Notes: generated from the sequence alone by a model not told the origin. DNA of 64,000 nucleotides from Candidatus Heimdallarchaeota archaeon B3_Heim (GCA_003144275.1 NJBF01000013.1:23994-87993), one strand, 5' to 3'. Shown: positions 1-9,952, numbered from the stretch's first letter. Program-made: numbers and translations.

Positions 1-263
1 ACTAGTAGGGATGTGGGAGGTATTAGTTCGAGTAATCTAATGATCCCTTGAGCATTTGGAGCTAACTCAAAGATATTGTCAATTGCGATGTAGTCTGGTT
101 TGATATCCTGAATTTTCTTTAATAATTGTCGCTTGGTAATTTTAGTATGTTTCTCGAGATGATTAGTACTCATAATAACTAATGAATACACCCGCGACGT
201 TTTCTTCCCTCTTTCCTTAAATGCTAAAACGTCTATACCAAAGATGATCAATGAACTCTTCAT
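1..263 (-). CDS. DUF460 family protein, N-terminal part (runs off the window edge)
   Basis: The minus strand opens with ATG at 263-261 and stays open to base 1, giving 87 codons of the N-terminus. The translation has a short hydrophobic beta strand with FGIDVLAF near residue 8, then a lysine-rich stretch, then PDYIAIDNIFELAP near residue 55. These match the RNase H-like fold start of the archaeal DUF460 family (a G-hydrophobic-D strand followed by a conserved DNIFEL motif). The function of the family is not established. It lies 27 bases downstream of rio2 on the same strand, so the two are probably cotranscribed. The C-terminal part is outside the window. Confidence 0.7.
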   Translation of the reverse strand, partial: MKSSLIIFGIDVLAFKERGKKTSRVYSLVIMSTNHLEKHTKITKRQLLKKIQDIKPDYIAIDNIFELAPNAQGIIRLLELIPPTSLL

Positions 264-290
264 AATGAGTAAACCAATTTATCTGTGTTA

Positions 291-1226
291 TCAATCCAAT
301 ATTTGTATTATTTCTGACATGTCATAATGAATTTTCACTAGGAATTTTCTCTCAAAAAAATTTAAGATATTCTGACAATCACGAGTCAAGATTTCTACTG
401 CGTGCAGTTCCTCTGTATTTACATATTGCGGCCAGTCAATCAGTACGGGATAATTTTCTTCATTTAAACGAATATTGTACTCACTTAAGTCACCGTGAAT
501 ATATCCGTGTTGGACGCACTTTTTAACTTCTTGAATGATGTTCTGGAAAAGGATGGCTATTTCCTCCTCAGAACCAAAATCACTCCTTCTTATTCGAAAG
601 AGATCTTGTCCATGGATAATTCTCATTGTTACTAGATGCCTATTCTGAACTATTGGTTCTGGAACACTAACTCCTTTGGTATAAAGCGCTTTCAACGCTT
701 TATGTTCTCTTTCTGCCGATAACCGGCTTTCATATAAGGGCGAAAGGTGTCTTTTCTCCGCAATGAAGGTTCTACTTTTTCTAGTTGCCCGAAAATCAAG
801 TTTACCTAGTCTGTGAAATTTGATAAGAAATTCTTTACCATCATCAGCCATCCCAAGATGCACATTGCTCTCTTTACCAGCGCCAATTTCTGGTCCTAAT
901 TGTGCTAATACATTCTTTTCTACAAGGGCTTTTAATGCTAAGGCATCATACCCAATGAAAGTTAAAGCTGTTCCTAAATAATGGCGTTGAACAATGAAAA
1001 CTAAGTTCATTTTTTTTAAACGTTTTAATGATAATTGAATTTTCTTCTCGGTGTATTTCATAAAACGAATTATTTCTTCGATGGGAACAAATTCATGTTT
1101 TGCCATAAGAATTTCAATTACTGAAAGTATTCGAAAATCTAGCCTATTAAGATCTCTAAATGATTTGGTAACTGATAATGGAGCCATTTTTATGCCCATG
1201 GATATATTAATGGTCAGTAAGTGCAA
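291..1226 (-). CDS. rio2: Rio2 family serine/threonine kinase (ribosome biogenesis)
   Basis: The protein has an N-terminal winged-helix domain (about residues 20-95) followed by a RIO kinase domain, the Rio2 layout. Visible motifs are the nucleotide loop IGAGKESNVHLG (near 113), an invariant-lysine strand IKFHRLG, the catalytic loop HGDLSEYN (near 243) and the metal-binding LIDWPQ (near 265). In archaea and eukaryotes Rio2 acts as an ATPase switch in late small-subunit maturation. The length (311 aa as opened, 298 from the internal Met at 1187) fits. The first 13 residues look unlike the family, so the ATG at 1187 (MAPLSVTK) is a good alternative start. The gene leads a probable two-gene operon with the DUF460 gene. 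Confidence 0.93.
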   Translation of the reverse strand: MHLLTINISMGIKMAPLSVTKSFRDLNRLDFRILSVIEILMAKHEFVPIEEIIRFMKYTEKKIQLSLKRLKKMNLVFIVQRHYLGTALTFIGYDALALKALVEKNVLAQLGPEIGAGKESNVHLGMADDGKEFLIKFHRLGKLDFRATRKSRTFIAEKRHLSPLYESRLSAEREHKALKALYTKGVSVPEPIVQNRHLVTMRIIHGQDLFRIRRSDFGSEEEIAILFQNIIQEVKKCVQHGYIHGDLSEYNIRLNEENYPVLIDWPQYVNTEELHAVEILTRDCQNILNFFERKFLVKIHYDMSEIIQILD

Positions 1227-1388
1227 CTGTCGTCATCAGTCCATAGGATGTACATTTGTTAATCCATTCGACCTCCGTAGACCGTCTTTTTCATCATAGG
1301 GGAACAATTTGAAACATTTTAATCCTATTATCCCCTTGTAGCTCTGTGAAAGTCAGCTTATTTTACATTAATGTTTTTTCTGTTATTA

Positions 1389-1426
1389 AGAAAAAAAAGG
1401 GGGGAAGAGATGAAAGATTATCTCTT
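1389..1426 (-). terminator. Intrinsic terminator overlapping the end of the phospholipase-like gene
   Basis: On the minus strand, 1426-1405 forms a hairpin (arms AAGAGAT and ATCTCTT, extendable by a G-U pair) followed by a C run and about eight T. The 5' arm contains the last Lys/Arg codons and the stop codon. An almost identical arrangement ends the gene at 8036-9922. Confidence 0.7.
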
Positions 1427-3343
1427 TCTTTTTCGATAGAGTACTGCGAGCCCTATGCCTACAAATAGTGTCAGTAGGGTGAACCCTGGTGTACCATCTT
1501 CTGTTGTAGTGGTTGTAGTAGTGGTTGTAGTAGTAGTTGTAGTTGTTGCTTCAGAAGTTACATCAGCAATTACTGTTATGGATATTTCATCATTAGTAGA
1601 GTTACCACCCACGTTATAAGCCACAAGTGTAACATTATAGGTTCCTGGATTAAGAGTTAATGTGAATGAATCAAAAGGAGAAATACTATCTGTTTCATTA
1701 ACTTCTCCTTCTAGTAGAAGATCAACACGCTCTACATTAGCACTGACTTTATAATCGATCGAAAATGGATCTGTTGAGAATTGTGCGGTAGCTGTTTGAA
1801 TTGCTATATCAGGGAAGAAATTTTGTACTCCAGCTGTACCAAAGAGAACCCAATCAAAGTACACGGGAATAATAAGTTCATTTTCATGAAAACCACTGGG
1901 AACAAATGAAAAATCACTAAATGCTGTTTCTGCGAAAACGATGATCCGATCATTATCATTTGATAATCTTTCCGCTGCAACTAAAGGAATTTTTTCTCCA
2001 CCAACACCATCGTTGGTATCATCCCAAATAACATTAACACTAGGGCCCGTTTCATCACTCTGATAGTTATATTGGGATCCATTTACTAAAATTTGAATAT
2101 TGGGTGAATATGAATCAATATACAGCGAACTTGGCCGATATAGCTGAAAATATGGTACAACATCAGTTAGAGCAGGAAAAGACATACCTAATGGAGAATA
2201 GAAATTATCTGTATCAATATAATGAGCTTGATACCATGCAGGATCGGTATCAATAGTGTAGACATTATCGTCATTGACACGAATTCCTGTTCCAATAGAT
2301 GTTAATAGATCATTAATCCCACCAATCTGAGTGTCACCATAATGATCACCCTTTCCAGTTACAACAAGTGATCGTTGTTCGTTATTAGCTAACCAATCAG
2401 ATACCGCTGCTAATTCAGAGGTAGAGAAGTTGACTTTCAACGCTGTAACAAGCAAGAAGTCAACATCATTAAGATCTGCACTTGATAAACCATTTCTATC
2501 CTTTATCACTTCAAAACCTATACTCTGAAGATAAGAAATTAAAATTTCTAATTTATCCTCATTAAAAGAATCATTGACATATTCATTACTATGACCATAA
2601 TCGATTAAAGCCTTTTTCGACGATTCTTGAACAAGCTTTGGTGCTAGAAAATCGCCAATTCCTTGTTTCCAAAGGGAGGCTACGCATCTAATAGCTCGGG
2701 TCAATTGTTCTTCAACTATTGCTTTAATGGTGGCGTTATTAACAACTTCACTATTTCGTGTATCATCTGGATATGCATCTACGATGATATCATAATACTG
2801 ATGAGCATAGGTTGCTGCATCAATTGCATACTGTCGTACATCATCAATATCTTCGTCTAAAACAATTGAACCAAGAGTAAATTGTGAATAATAGTAGTTT
2901 ATATCTCCTTCAAAGGCACTATGGCCGATCCACCAAGGTCCAGTATGAATAGGTATGTTTAAATCACTGATATAATGAGCCATGACACCTCCGGCTATAA
3001 GTCCGTCTTTATAATTTCCTTGGGAGAGATTACCTACGAAGTAATTATACCAGCGTTCTACAGCTAGATGACCTGTAGTTGAATTATCATCAGGATCATA
3101 AAGATGATTTGGAGTATCTCCAAGATCATGCCAGGAATCAGGTAGTATAGACCCTCCTTTAACGGAAGATAACATACCTGTAAATAATTCTTCCCAGTCA
3201 GAATCAAGATAATTCATAGCTGCCGCAGCAATCTCCATGTGTGTTGATAAACCCCATTGAATTGTAGCAGGAGTGGAGGTTGCAGGAACTAATGGTAAAA
3301 ACGATAATACAATTAGAAAACAGATGAGTTTTTTTTGTTTCAT
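1418..3343 (-). CDS. Secreted zinc phospholipase C-like protein with DUF4350-like domain and Heimdall-type C-terminal anchor
   Basis: A signal peptide (1-24) leads into a domain with all positions expected of the zinc-dependent phospholipase C/S1-P1 nuclease fold: W30, H35, D69 (ILPDSW), H80 (NHLYD), H123 and D127 (AHYISD), H133, H141 and E145. A second domain (about 245-370) resembles the DUF4350/GATase-like module of the neighbouring surface proteins. An Ig-like stretch follows, then about 15 threonines, a TPGF motif, one membrane helix and YRKRKR. The likely place is the outer face of the membrane. The substrate is unknown; phosphodiester hydrolysis is inferred from the ligand set. It is divergent from the PHP-domain surface gene at 3610, and its 266-base upstream region is AT-rich with no clear structure. 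Confidence 0.8.
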   Translation of the reverse strand: MKQKKLICFLIVLSFLPLVPATSTPATIQWGLSTHMEIAAAAMNYLDSDWEELFTGMLSSVKGGSILPDSWHDLGDTPNHLYDPDDNSTTGHLAVERWYNYFVGNLSQGNYKDGLIAGGVMAHYISDLNIPIHTGPWWIGHSAFEGDINYYYSQFTLGSIVLDEDIDDVRQYAIDAATYAHQYYDIIVDAYPDDTRNSEVVNNATIKAIVEEQLTRAIRCVASLWKQGIGDFLAPKLVQESSKKALIDYGHSNEYVNDSFNEDKLEILISYLQSIGFEVIKDRNGLSSADLNDVDFLLVTALKVNFSTSELAAVSDWLANNEQRSLVVTGKGDHYGDTQIGGINDLLTSIGTGIRVNDDNVYTIDTDPAWYQAHYIDTDNFYSPLGMSFPALTDVVPYFQLYRPSSLYIDSYSPNIQILVNGSQYNYQSDETGPSVNVIWDDTNDGVGGEKIPLVAAERLSNDNDRIIVFAETAFSDFSFVPSGFHENELIIPVYFDWVLFGTAGVQNFFPDIAIQTATAQFSTDPFSIDYKVSANVERVDLLLEGEVNETDSISPFDSFTLTLNPGTYNVTLVAYNVGGNSTNDEISITVIADVTSEATTTTTTTTTTTTTTTEDGTPGFTLLTLFVGIGLAVLYRKRKR

Positions 3344-3609
3344 ATAATAAGAGCCTCAGATTGATTTTTGTTTATCGATTAATTGTTAAAATCCGTCTTG
3401 GTTCCTTTCAAATTATGCTTTTTGAATTTTCCCTTCTATCAAATATAATCTTATCACTATTTATTATATCAAATATAAGAAATTAAAGGAAATTTGTTAG
3501 GGAGGAATTTTTATAAAACTAGACATGAATAAGTATCTCGACTCTTTTTCACTACTGAATATGATTATATAGGTGAAACACAAAAAATACATTTTCAGAG
3601 GTTTATTTT

Positions 3610-6378
3610 ATGAAATTAAAATGGTTTTTAATAGTAATTACCTTAGTTATGCTTTTTTCTCCCTTAAGTGATACTATTGTATCCATAACAAGTGTACCAA
3701 TCGATGATAGGAATTATCAAATAAACCCCTCATTTGAGGAAGGTGTTCCTAATATTCCAAATTTAGATAAAACTCCAACTCATTTGAAAACTATTGATGT
3801 ATCAGAAACTAAAGCCAGGATCCTATTTGATGAGGCCCACACGACTCTCTACGCCAGTTTTATGGCAGCAGGACCAATTTCCACAATGGGTGGATTTCTA
3901 AATACTCTTGGTTATGAGACGGATGTCAATCAATTTAATGAATTGACACCAACATATTTGAGTGATTATGATATTTTGGCAATCTTCCTGCCTCAGAGTT
4001 CATTTACGACTGCAGAAGTCCAAACAATCCTAGATTTTGTAAATTCAGGAGGATCGTTAATTATTGCGGGAACTGCTTATGGTTATCCTGAATATCATAC
4101 TTCATCGACGCTAAATCCTATTACAGAACCAATGAATGTATCTTATAATGATGTATTGGGTATCGATCAGTATATAACGAGTTTTCTGGATCATCCATTA
4201 GGTACAAATATTACAAAGCTCACACTAAAAAAATCAACGATTTTTACAGTTGATTCTGGTGCTAACGTCCAAATTGTTACTAATATGTCGAGTGGAGATC
4301 CTGCTTTTGCATCCCGTGATTATGGAAATGGAAAAGTATTTTTTTCATGCACTGGAGATATTTTTACTAATCTAAGAGGGCCAGAAATACTTAAAGGTTC
4401 AGAGCACTTCCAATTTATAGCTAATATCTTTAATTGGCTTGCAGATGAACCAATTCATTTTGTTGATGAACCAGAATGGATGCAAATACCTCTGTTAGAC
4501 GATTATACGACAACTGAAACCGAAAGACGAAACTACAAAATGCTATTAGGCACGAGTCATGTACACTCTGATGAAGGCAGTAGTGATTCAAGTACTCCTG
4601 TTAGTAATCAAATCGATTATAGTAGAGACGCTGGACTTGATTTCATGATATTAACAGACCATCAGTCAGATACTCCTCATTTATCATGGCAGCCAGCAGC
4701 AGATTACCTAGCAGCAAATAGTATTACTGATCTTAATATTATTAATGGTATTGAAGAGGATGCCGCTCATCTTAATCATTTTCATTCTTTCGGTATGGAT
4801 ACAATCCAAAGTCCAGGATCAATTCATCCCGCAAATGAATGGCAAGGAGCGTATGATACATACAAAACAGAAGGTGCTGCAATATTTCAAGCACATCCTC
4901 TTCTTTCACGGCTCCCCTCAGCGATTACAGCCATAAATCAGTATAATTATACCTATTTACCATGCATGGATGGGTTTGAAATTGTTAATGCTGGTTTTTT
5001 TGGAAATGATGAAGGCGGAATAGGAGAAGTTGCATTGTTGTACCCCTTTGTCAGTGGATCTGATGCCCATAGCATTTGGGGAATTAATCGATCACTGATG
5101 TATGTCTTTGTAGAAGAAAATACCGACGAGGCCATAACAGAGGCTATATTAAATCGTCAAGTTATCGTAATAAACTATTATCAAGATGTTTATAGTAGTG
5201 GTTTTTGGGTAGATGTTTGCTATCAAAATATGACAATTGGAGACAAACAATGGCTTGAAGAATTTAGCTATCGTAATAACACTGCTCATTCCCAGTATAA
5301 AATAGTCTCTGAGCTAATTGATAACGCCACAATTGCTGGTTGGGAAATTACAGAGGCGACTTCTCTGCTTTCCAAGGCTGAAGATGCAATTCGTGATATG
5401 AACTATGATAGAGCAATGAATTATTTAGAAGAAATTATCGCTTCTTTATATTCTATTGATACATCAACTGATACTACTGGTTATGACGCTTCTGAGGATA
5501 TTGAAGTCAGTTTGTCCGTCCAAGATTTCTTTTCAAATGATGTATCGTATACTGGATATGTAGAACTCCTCAATTGGGATAATACAATGATTTTGGATTC
5601 TGAATCTGGTTTGGATCTAGATACAGCAATTCTCACAATTCCCTCTATTATTCCTTCAGAAAATTATACGATAAATGTGCAATTTAAGATTAATGGAACT
5701 CTTCTTACCAAGGCTCTTACGGTTCAACTATTTGCTGATGAATTAGCTCCAACAGTGCAATTTGTAGATATTGATAGCGGTGATATTTTTGATACTAGTT
5801 CCTTTAACCTTCAATGGACTGGTTCTGATCTAGGAACAGGTATAGATCATTATGATCTTTACATTAATACAGAGCTAGCTTCAACGTTGACTAATACCTC
5901 CTATATGTTAAATCTTCAAGAGGGTGATGGATTATATTCTCTTGAAGTTCTTGCATTTGATCTTGCAGGAAATAATGGAACTACAGATGAAATAACAATA
6001 ACTGTCGATTCAACTGCTCCTAGTATTAGCATTACATCACCAACAACAGGGAGTACGACTGGGCCTTCCATTTCATTAACATGGACTTTATCGGAATCAG
6101 GAAGTGGAATCTCGAGTATCGAAATTCTACTTAATGGAGTTCTGACGAAAACATTTACTGACGATTCCGTACTAAGTTATGATTTAGAACTAAGTGAAGG
6201 AACTCATACAATTACCATTCAAGCAACAGATAATGCAGGGAATATAGACGAAGATGAGATTACTATCACTGTTGAAATTGTAACAACCACTACAGACTCT
6301 GAAACATCTTTTATTAGCTGGTATCTTATAATTCCCATCTTAAGTGGTTTTATGATTTGGAGGAGAAAACGGAAGTAA
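3610..6378 (+). CDS. Secreted PHP-domain protein with DUF4350-like domain and Ig-like repeats
   Basis: A signal peptide (about 1-25) is followed by a DUF4350-like alpha/beta domain (about 70-260; starts ARILFDEAHT, later VNSGGSLIIAGTA). A PHP metallohydrolase domain follows (about 312-540), with an HVHSD motif (SHVHSDEG), LTDHQ, NHFHS, FQAHP and GSDAHS, the usual metal-binding His/Asp set. After it come a helical stretch with repeated LEE-type sequence and two bacterial Ig-like repeats (about 725-890). The end is a Thr-rich spacer, a membrane helix and WRRKRK. This tail lacks the PGF motif of its neighbours, so anchoring may differ. PHP proteins hydrolyse phosphoesters; the substrate here is unknown. 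It sits in a block of surface genes around an ABC importer. Confidence 0.8.
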   Translation: MKLKWFLIVITLVMLFSPLSDTIVSITSVPIDDRNYQINPSFEEGVPNIPNLDKTPTHLKTIDVSETKARILFDEAHTTLYASFMAAGPISTMGGFLNTLGYETDVNQFNELTPTYLSDYDILAIFLPQSSFTTAEVQTILDFVNSGGSLIIAGTAYGYPEYHTSSTLNPITEPMNVSYNDVLGIDQYITSFLDHPLGTNITKLTLKKSTIFTVDSGANVQIVTNMSSGDPAFASRDYGNGKVFFSCTGDIFTNLRGPEILKGSEHFQFIANIFNWLADEPIHFVDEPEWMQIPLLDDYTTTETERRNYKMLLGTSHVHSDEGSSDSSTPVSNQIDYSRDAGLDFMILTDHQSDTPHLSWQPAADYLAANSITDLNIINGIEEDAAHLNHFHSFGMDTIQSPGSIHPANEWQGAYDTYKTEGAAIFQAHPLLSRLPSAITAINQYNYTYLPCMDGFEIVNAGFFGNDEGGIGEVALLYPFVSGSDAHSIWGINRSLMYVFVEENTDEAITEAILNRQVIVINYYQDVYSSGFWVDVCYQNMTIGDKQWLEEFSYRNNTAHSQYKIVSELIDNATIAGWEITEATSLLSKAEDAIRDMNYDRAMNYLEEIIASLYSIDTSTDTTGYDASEDIEVSLSVQDFFSNDVSYTGYVELLNWDNTMILDSESGLDLDTAILTIPSIIPSENYTINVQFKINGTLLTKALTVQLFADELAPTVQFVDIDSGDIFDTSSFNLQWTGSDLGTGIDHYDLYINTELASTLTNTSYMLNLQEGDGLYSLEVLAFDLAGNNGTTDEITITVDSTAPSISITSPTTGSTTGPSISLTWTLSESGSGISSIEILLNGVLTKTFTDDSVLSYDLELSEGTHTITIQATDNAGNIDEDEITITVEIVTTTTDSETSFISWYLIIPILSGFMIWRRKRK

Positions 6379-6421
6379 TATTTGGTTTAAATCACTATAT
6401 CCGGTCATCGTGGTTATATAT

Positions 6422-6475
6422 GCTATTGAGGTGACAACTCTCAACTTCAATAGCCCCTTCTATTTCTTTTTCTTA
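6422..6475 (+). terminator. Hairpin and T-rich tract after the PHP surface gene
   Basis: GCTATTGA (6422-6429) pairs with TCAATAGC (6447-6454), followed by a T-rich run to 6475. It lies 44 bases after the stop codon of the plus-strand gene. The rest of the gap to 6652 is AT-rich and shows nothing else that I recognise. Confidence 0.55.
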
Positions 6476-6652
6476 TTGCGTAATTCCGTACGTTGTGGGA
6501 TCGATGTTTACAGTATACAGAATAAAATCTATGCTAAATGAATTACTTTCCTAATTTAATCAGCTAATAGGAGAAATTCGATTATTAAATTTTGTCTAGA
6601 ATATCATAAAAAAGAGGGGAAGCGAGGAGAGAGATCACAGAAGCTGAATCAA

Positions 6653-7720
6653 TTACCTACCAAAAGCCATCACGTTTATTGGTTCTATTTGTATCATTAC
6701 TTCCTCTCCTTCTTTGAATAGCTCATCTATATCATAACGATGAATTGTCATCTTTTTCCTCCCAAATCGCACCTCAATCCGCTCGAAGCTACCCATGTAC
6801 ATAATAGACACTATTTTAGATTTGACTTCATTTATTTGTCCTTTGGGTTCACGGTAAACATTAACTTTCTCTGGCCGTATAGCTATATAAGCAGGTGCAC
6901 CATTCACTGCTTCAATTGAATAACTGGACTTTAGATTAAGATCTGTGCCTTTTACATTGACTTCTGAAGAATCGGAGCTTACTTTTTCGAATTTTCCTTG
7001 AAGCTCATTTGCTTCTCCAATAAACGAAGCAACAAAAAATGAACTCGGCTTTTCGTAAATATCTCTTGGGGATCCATGTTGAATAATTTCACCTTCATTC
7101 ATAACCGCTATTGAATCACTGATACTTAACGCTTCACTTTGATCATGAGTAACAAAGATCGCTGTGAGGTCTAACTCTTTGACAAGGGATCGAATTTCTT
7201 TTCTTGTTTCGATTCTTAGTTTAGCATCGAGATTTGAGAGTGGTTCGTCAAGTAAAAGTACATCAGGATTAATAACAAGAGCCCTAGCAACAGCTACTCG
7301 TTGTTGTTGGCCACCTGATAATTGTAATGGGGTTCGATCAAGATACTCATCCATTTTCACCATTCCAAGTGATTCAACGACTCGGTTGTGACGGAGCTCT
7401 CTTTCCACTTTTCTTACTTTCAACCCATATTCAACATTCTCTTCAACATCCATGTGAGGCCAAAGGGCATAATTTTGGAAGACCATCCCTGTATTTCTAT
7501 CCTGTGGAGATAAGCGTGTTATTTCTCTATCATCAAAATAAATTTTACCTGTATCTGGGATATTGAAACCTGCGATAGTTCTAAGAGTGGTACTTTTACC
7601 ACAGCCACTTGGACCTAGAAAAGTTAATATTTCGCCCCCTTTTGCTTCTATAGTCACGTTTTTAACAGCTTCAAAGTCGCCAAATCGTTTTGTAACGTTT
7701 TCTAGCTTTACAGTAGTCAT
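6653..7720 (-). CDS. ABC transporter ATP-binding protein, ferric/polyamine/thiamine type
   Basis: A complete importer ATPase of 355 residues. It shows Walker A GPSGCGKST (36-44), Q-loop MVFQNYALWPHMDV, signature LSGGQQQRVAVARAL, Walker B VLLLDEPLSNLDAKLR and switch histidine FVTHDQ. The C-terminal 110 residues have the TOBE-like beta fold of the FbpC/PotA/UgpC group. It energises import of a small ligand across the membrane. The most likely partners are the binding protein at 10105 and the fused permease at 12600, which are on the other strand and separated by one surface gene. Ferric ion is inferred from partner similarity and is not proven. On the minus strand a CTCTTTTTT tract (about 6610-6618) may end the transcript. 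Confidence 0.9.
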   Translation of the reverse strand: MTTVKLENVTKRFGDFEAVKNVTIEAKGGEILTFLGPSGCGKSTTLRTIAGFNIPDTGKIYFDDREITRLSPQDRNTGMVFQNYALWPHMDVEENVEYGLKVRKVERELRHNRVVESLGMVKMDEYLDRTPLQLSGGQQQRVAVARALVINPDVLLLDEPLSNLDAKLRIETRKEIRSLVKELDLTAIFVTHDQSEALSISDSIAVMNEGEIIQHGSPRDIYEKPSSFFVASFIGEANELQGKFEKVSSDSSEVNVKGTDLNLKSSYSIEAVNGAPAYIAIRPEKVNVYREPKGQINEVKSKIVSIMYMGSFERIEVRFGRKKMTIHRYDIDELFKEGEEVMIQIEPINVMAFGR

Positions 7721-8035
7721 TTTACATCCGCCATAGAATCATTAACTATCCTCATTTATTCTCATTGTTTGCAAACTTTGGGATAGAATTTCTTATATAT
7801 CTTTTGAATTTTTCAATTTGAATAATACTCATCTCTAAAAAGTGTTTTCTGGTTCTCTATACTGTTATCTTTACACAAAAGTATGTTGAATCCACTATAT
7901 ACCGATATTTAGTTATTCAATCTACAACAATATCTTAATAAACTACTCAAAGATTTATTACTGGGACTAGAATGTCTCTAAATTTATCTAGTTCGAGAGA
8001 ATAATAATCATCTCGATCTTTTAGAGGAAATTAAA
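7721..8035. promoter_or_regulatory. Divergent intergenic region between the ABC ATPase and a surface-protein gene
   Basis: This is 315 bases of AT-rich DNA with no ORF of interest. It must carry both divergent promoters. A purine-rich AGAGGAAA stretch just before the ATG at 8036 is a plausible ribosome binding site. I see no RNA gene or repeat in it. Confidence 0.4.
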
Positions 8036-9922
8036 ATGAAAAAAACTAATATAAGACAATTAGGGCTCTTTTTAGGGGTTCTATTGCTTCTCAATTTTCT
8101 CACTGTTTCCACACCTACAATCCCTTCTTTCGGATATGTACAAGAAAAACCAGTAGTTCTCTTTGATGCTCAACACACGCATACAGACACCTGGGCAAGT
8201 GATTATGTTCAAATGAACGAAAGCTTGACCAAGTGGGGTTATGAAGTCCGCTGGTTAAACACTAATTACACCGCTGGTATACTAGCTGATGTGGACATCC
8301 TTTTGATTACACAAATGACCAAAAATATGTCAGTTGCAAGTAAATCAGCAATAGATACGTGGTTTGCCTCAGGTGATAAATCTATCTTCATGTTCGGCGA
8401 TTCAGATAAGTATTCTGATACTGACGCAGGAACTATGAACGATTTATTGGTCACACTAGATACCGATATCTATTTCGAGCGTACAGCCATCGAAGATCCT
8501 GTCTATAACTTTGGTGCTGGATACCGTGTTCGCCCAATCAATTACAACACTGAAGAATCTAATGCTAAAGTATTAACTGATGCATTACCACACGGTTCAT
8601 CTGAATTCCATGGTCCAGGTGCTATCATTGGTAAAAACTCGACTGGTGATTTTGTTGCCCTTGAGGATTCTACAGGAAAAGGTTATAACCCTGACTTTGA
8701 CGGTGATAACGTTGAGTGGGTTGTACGAACCTCTGAAAACGGAATTGCTTTACCAGGTTCTCTAAGTGGTACATACATGGTTCATCCTAATGGTGTAGAA
8801 AATAACTTCACTATGATGGCATTAGAAACCTTCCCAGGTTCTAATGGTAAGCTAGTCTTAGCAAGTGAACGGATAGTCAGTTCCTACAAACATATGTTTG
8901 AGGACCCAGGTGAATATGATATTCCTCAAGATGATCTTTACATTGTTTGGAATACCGTAAACTGGTTTGCACCTGTTCGATCCCGTCCATTAATTCCTAA
9001 CGGTCTTGCAATAGACTATCCAGCTCATGATATGAAATTTGGAACCAATTCAGTTTTTATAAACTGGACTGTAGGTGTTTATAACACTGAGATCCTTGGA
9101 TATGATATCATATTGGATAATTCAAGAGTGAACACCACTGGAGCACAGCAATTCACCCTCAATAATCTTGCAGATGGATTACATTCACTTCATGTTCGAA
9201 CTACAACGACAGTTGGATTTACAGCCTATTCAACAGAAATAAATTTCACTGTTGATACAACAGCACCCCTGCTAGCTTTTGATGGTCCTGTAAACAATAC
9301 TCTCTTTTCCACTGACGAAGTGAACTTTACATGGACTGCTAGTGATGTAACTACTGGGTTAGACACAGTTGGAGTTTATCTTGACGGTACTTTTGTCCAA
9401 AATACTACAAGCGGATTCTACAATGTAAATTTGACCGATGGTGAACATAACTTAACCCTAACAGCATGGGACAATCTTGGAAATGCGGCATCTACAGATA
9501 CTCTGTTCGTTACTGTTGATACGTCACTTCCTGTTGTAGAAATAAGTTCTCCAACCGCTGGGCAAACATTTACGGAAGGTGATTCTGTTACTGTGACTTG
9601 GAGTGGTACAGAAGGTGTAACTTCAATTACAGGGTATGAAGTATTTGTTAACGGTGTTAGCGTTGCTAATGTAACTGCAGACACGACAACTTATACAATA
9701 ACTACTCCTTCAGTTGGAAGTCACGCTGTGAAAATTGTAGCTACTGACGAAGCTGGAAATGCAGGTGAAGCAGAAGTTAGTTTCACAGTAGAAGTGGAAC
9801 CCACAACCACAACCACAACCACCACCACCACTACAACAGAAGATGGTACACCAGGGTTCACTCTAGTAGCACTATTTGTAGCCATAGGGATCGCAGTACT
9901 CTATCGAAGACGAAAGAGATGA
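8036..9922 (+). CDS. Secreted DUF4350-like/Ig-like surface protein with Heimdall-type C-terminal anchor
   Basis: A signal peptide (about 1-32) precedes an alpha/beta domain (about 38-310) that opens VVLFDAQHTH and contains DVDILLITQ and GDKSIFMFGDSD. The same layout is seen in the secreted proteins at 1418 and 3610. Three Ig-like beta repeats follow (about 325-585; each ends in a VDT or VEV strand with GNAA/GNAG-type turns). The tail is a run of threonines (ACA/ACC repeats in the DNA), DGTPGF, a membrane helix and YRRRKR. No catalytic residues are recognised. It probably acts as a cell-surface binding protein. It lies between the two halves of the ABC importer, so it may help ligand capture; that is a guess from position. 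Confidence 0.75.
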   Translation: MKKTNIRQLGLFLGVLLLLNFLTVSTPTIPSFGYVQEKPVVLFDAQHTHTDTWASDYVQMNESLTKWGYEVRWLNTNYTAGILADVDILLITQMTKNMSVASKSAIDTWFASGDKSIFMFGDSDKYSDTDAGTMNDLLVTLDTDIYFERTAIEDPVYNFGAGYRVRPINYNTEESNAKVLTDALPHGSSEFHGPGAIIGKNSTGDFVALEDSTGKGYNPDFDGDNVEWVVRTSENGIALPGSLSGTYMVHPNGVENNFTMMALETFPGSNGKLVLASERIVSSYKHMFEDPGEYDIPQDDLYIVWNTVNWFAPVRSRPLIPNGLAIDYPAHDMKFGTNSVFINWTVGVYNTEILGYDIILDNSRVNTTGAQQFTLNNLADGLHSLHVRTTTTVGFTAYSTEINFTVDTTAPLLAFDGPVNNTLFSTDEVNFTWTASDVTTGLDTVGVYLDGTFVQNTTSGFYNVNLTDGEHNLTLTAWDNLGNAASTDTLFVTVDTSLPVVEISSPTAGQTFTEGDSVTVTWSGTEGVTSITGYEVFVNGVSVANVTADTTTYTITTPSVGSHAVKIVATDEAGNAGEAEVSFTVEVEPTTTTTTTTTTTTEDGTPGFTLVALFVAIGIAVLYRRRKR

Positions 9923-9952
9923 TCTTTCATCTCTTCTCCCCCCTTTTTTTTT
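9914..9952 (+). terminator. Intrinsic terminator whose 5' arm contains the stop codon
   Basis: AAGAGATGA (9914-9922, including the TGA stop) pairs perfectly with TCATCTCTT (9927-9935) across a four-base loop. A C-rich patch and about nine T follow. The same element ends the gene at 1418-3343. Confidence 0.75.

Noticed and set aside
1195..1300. C-box-like ATGATGA and TGATGAC plus CTGA on the minus strand before rio2
   Set aside because: The distance between boxes C and D is about 84 bases, there is no terminal stem, and the 3' part overlaps the rio2 start region.
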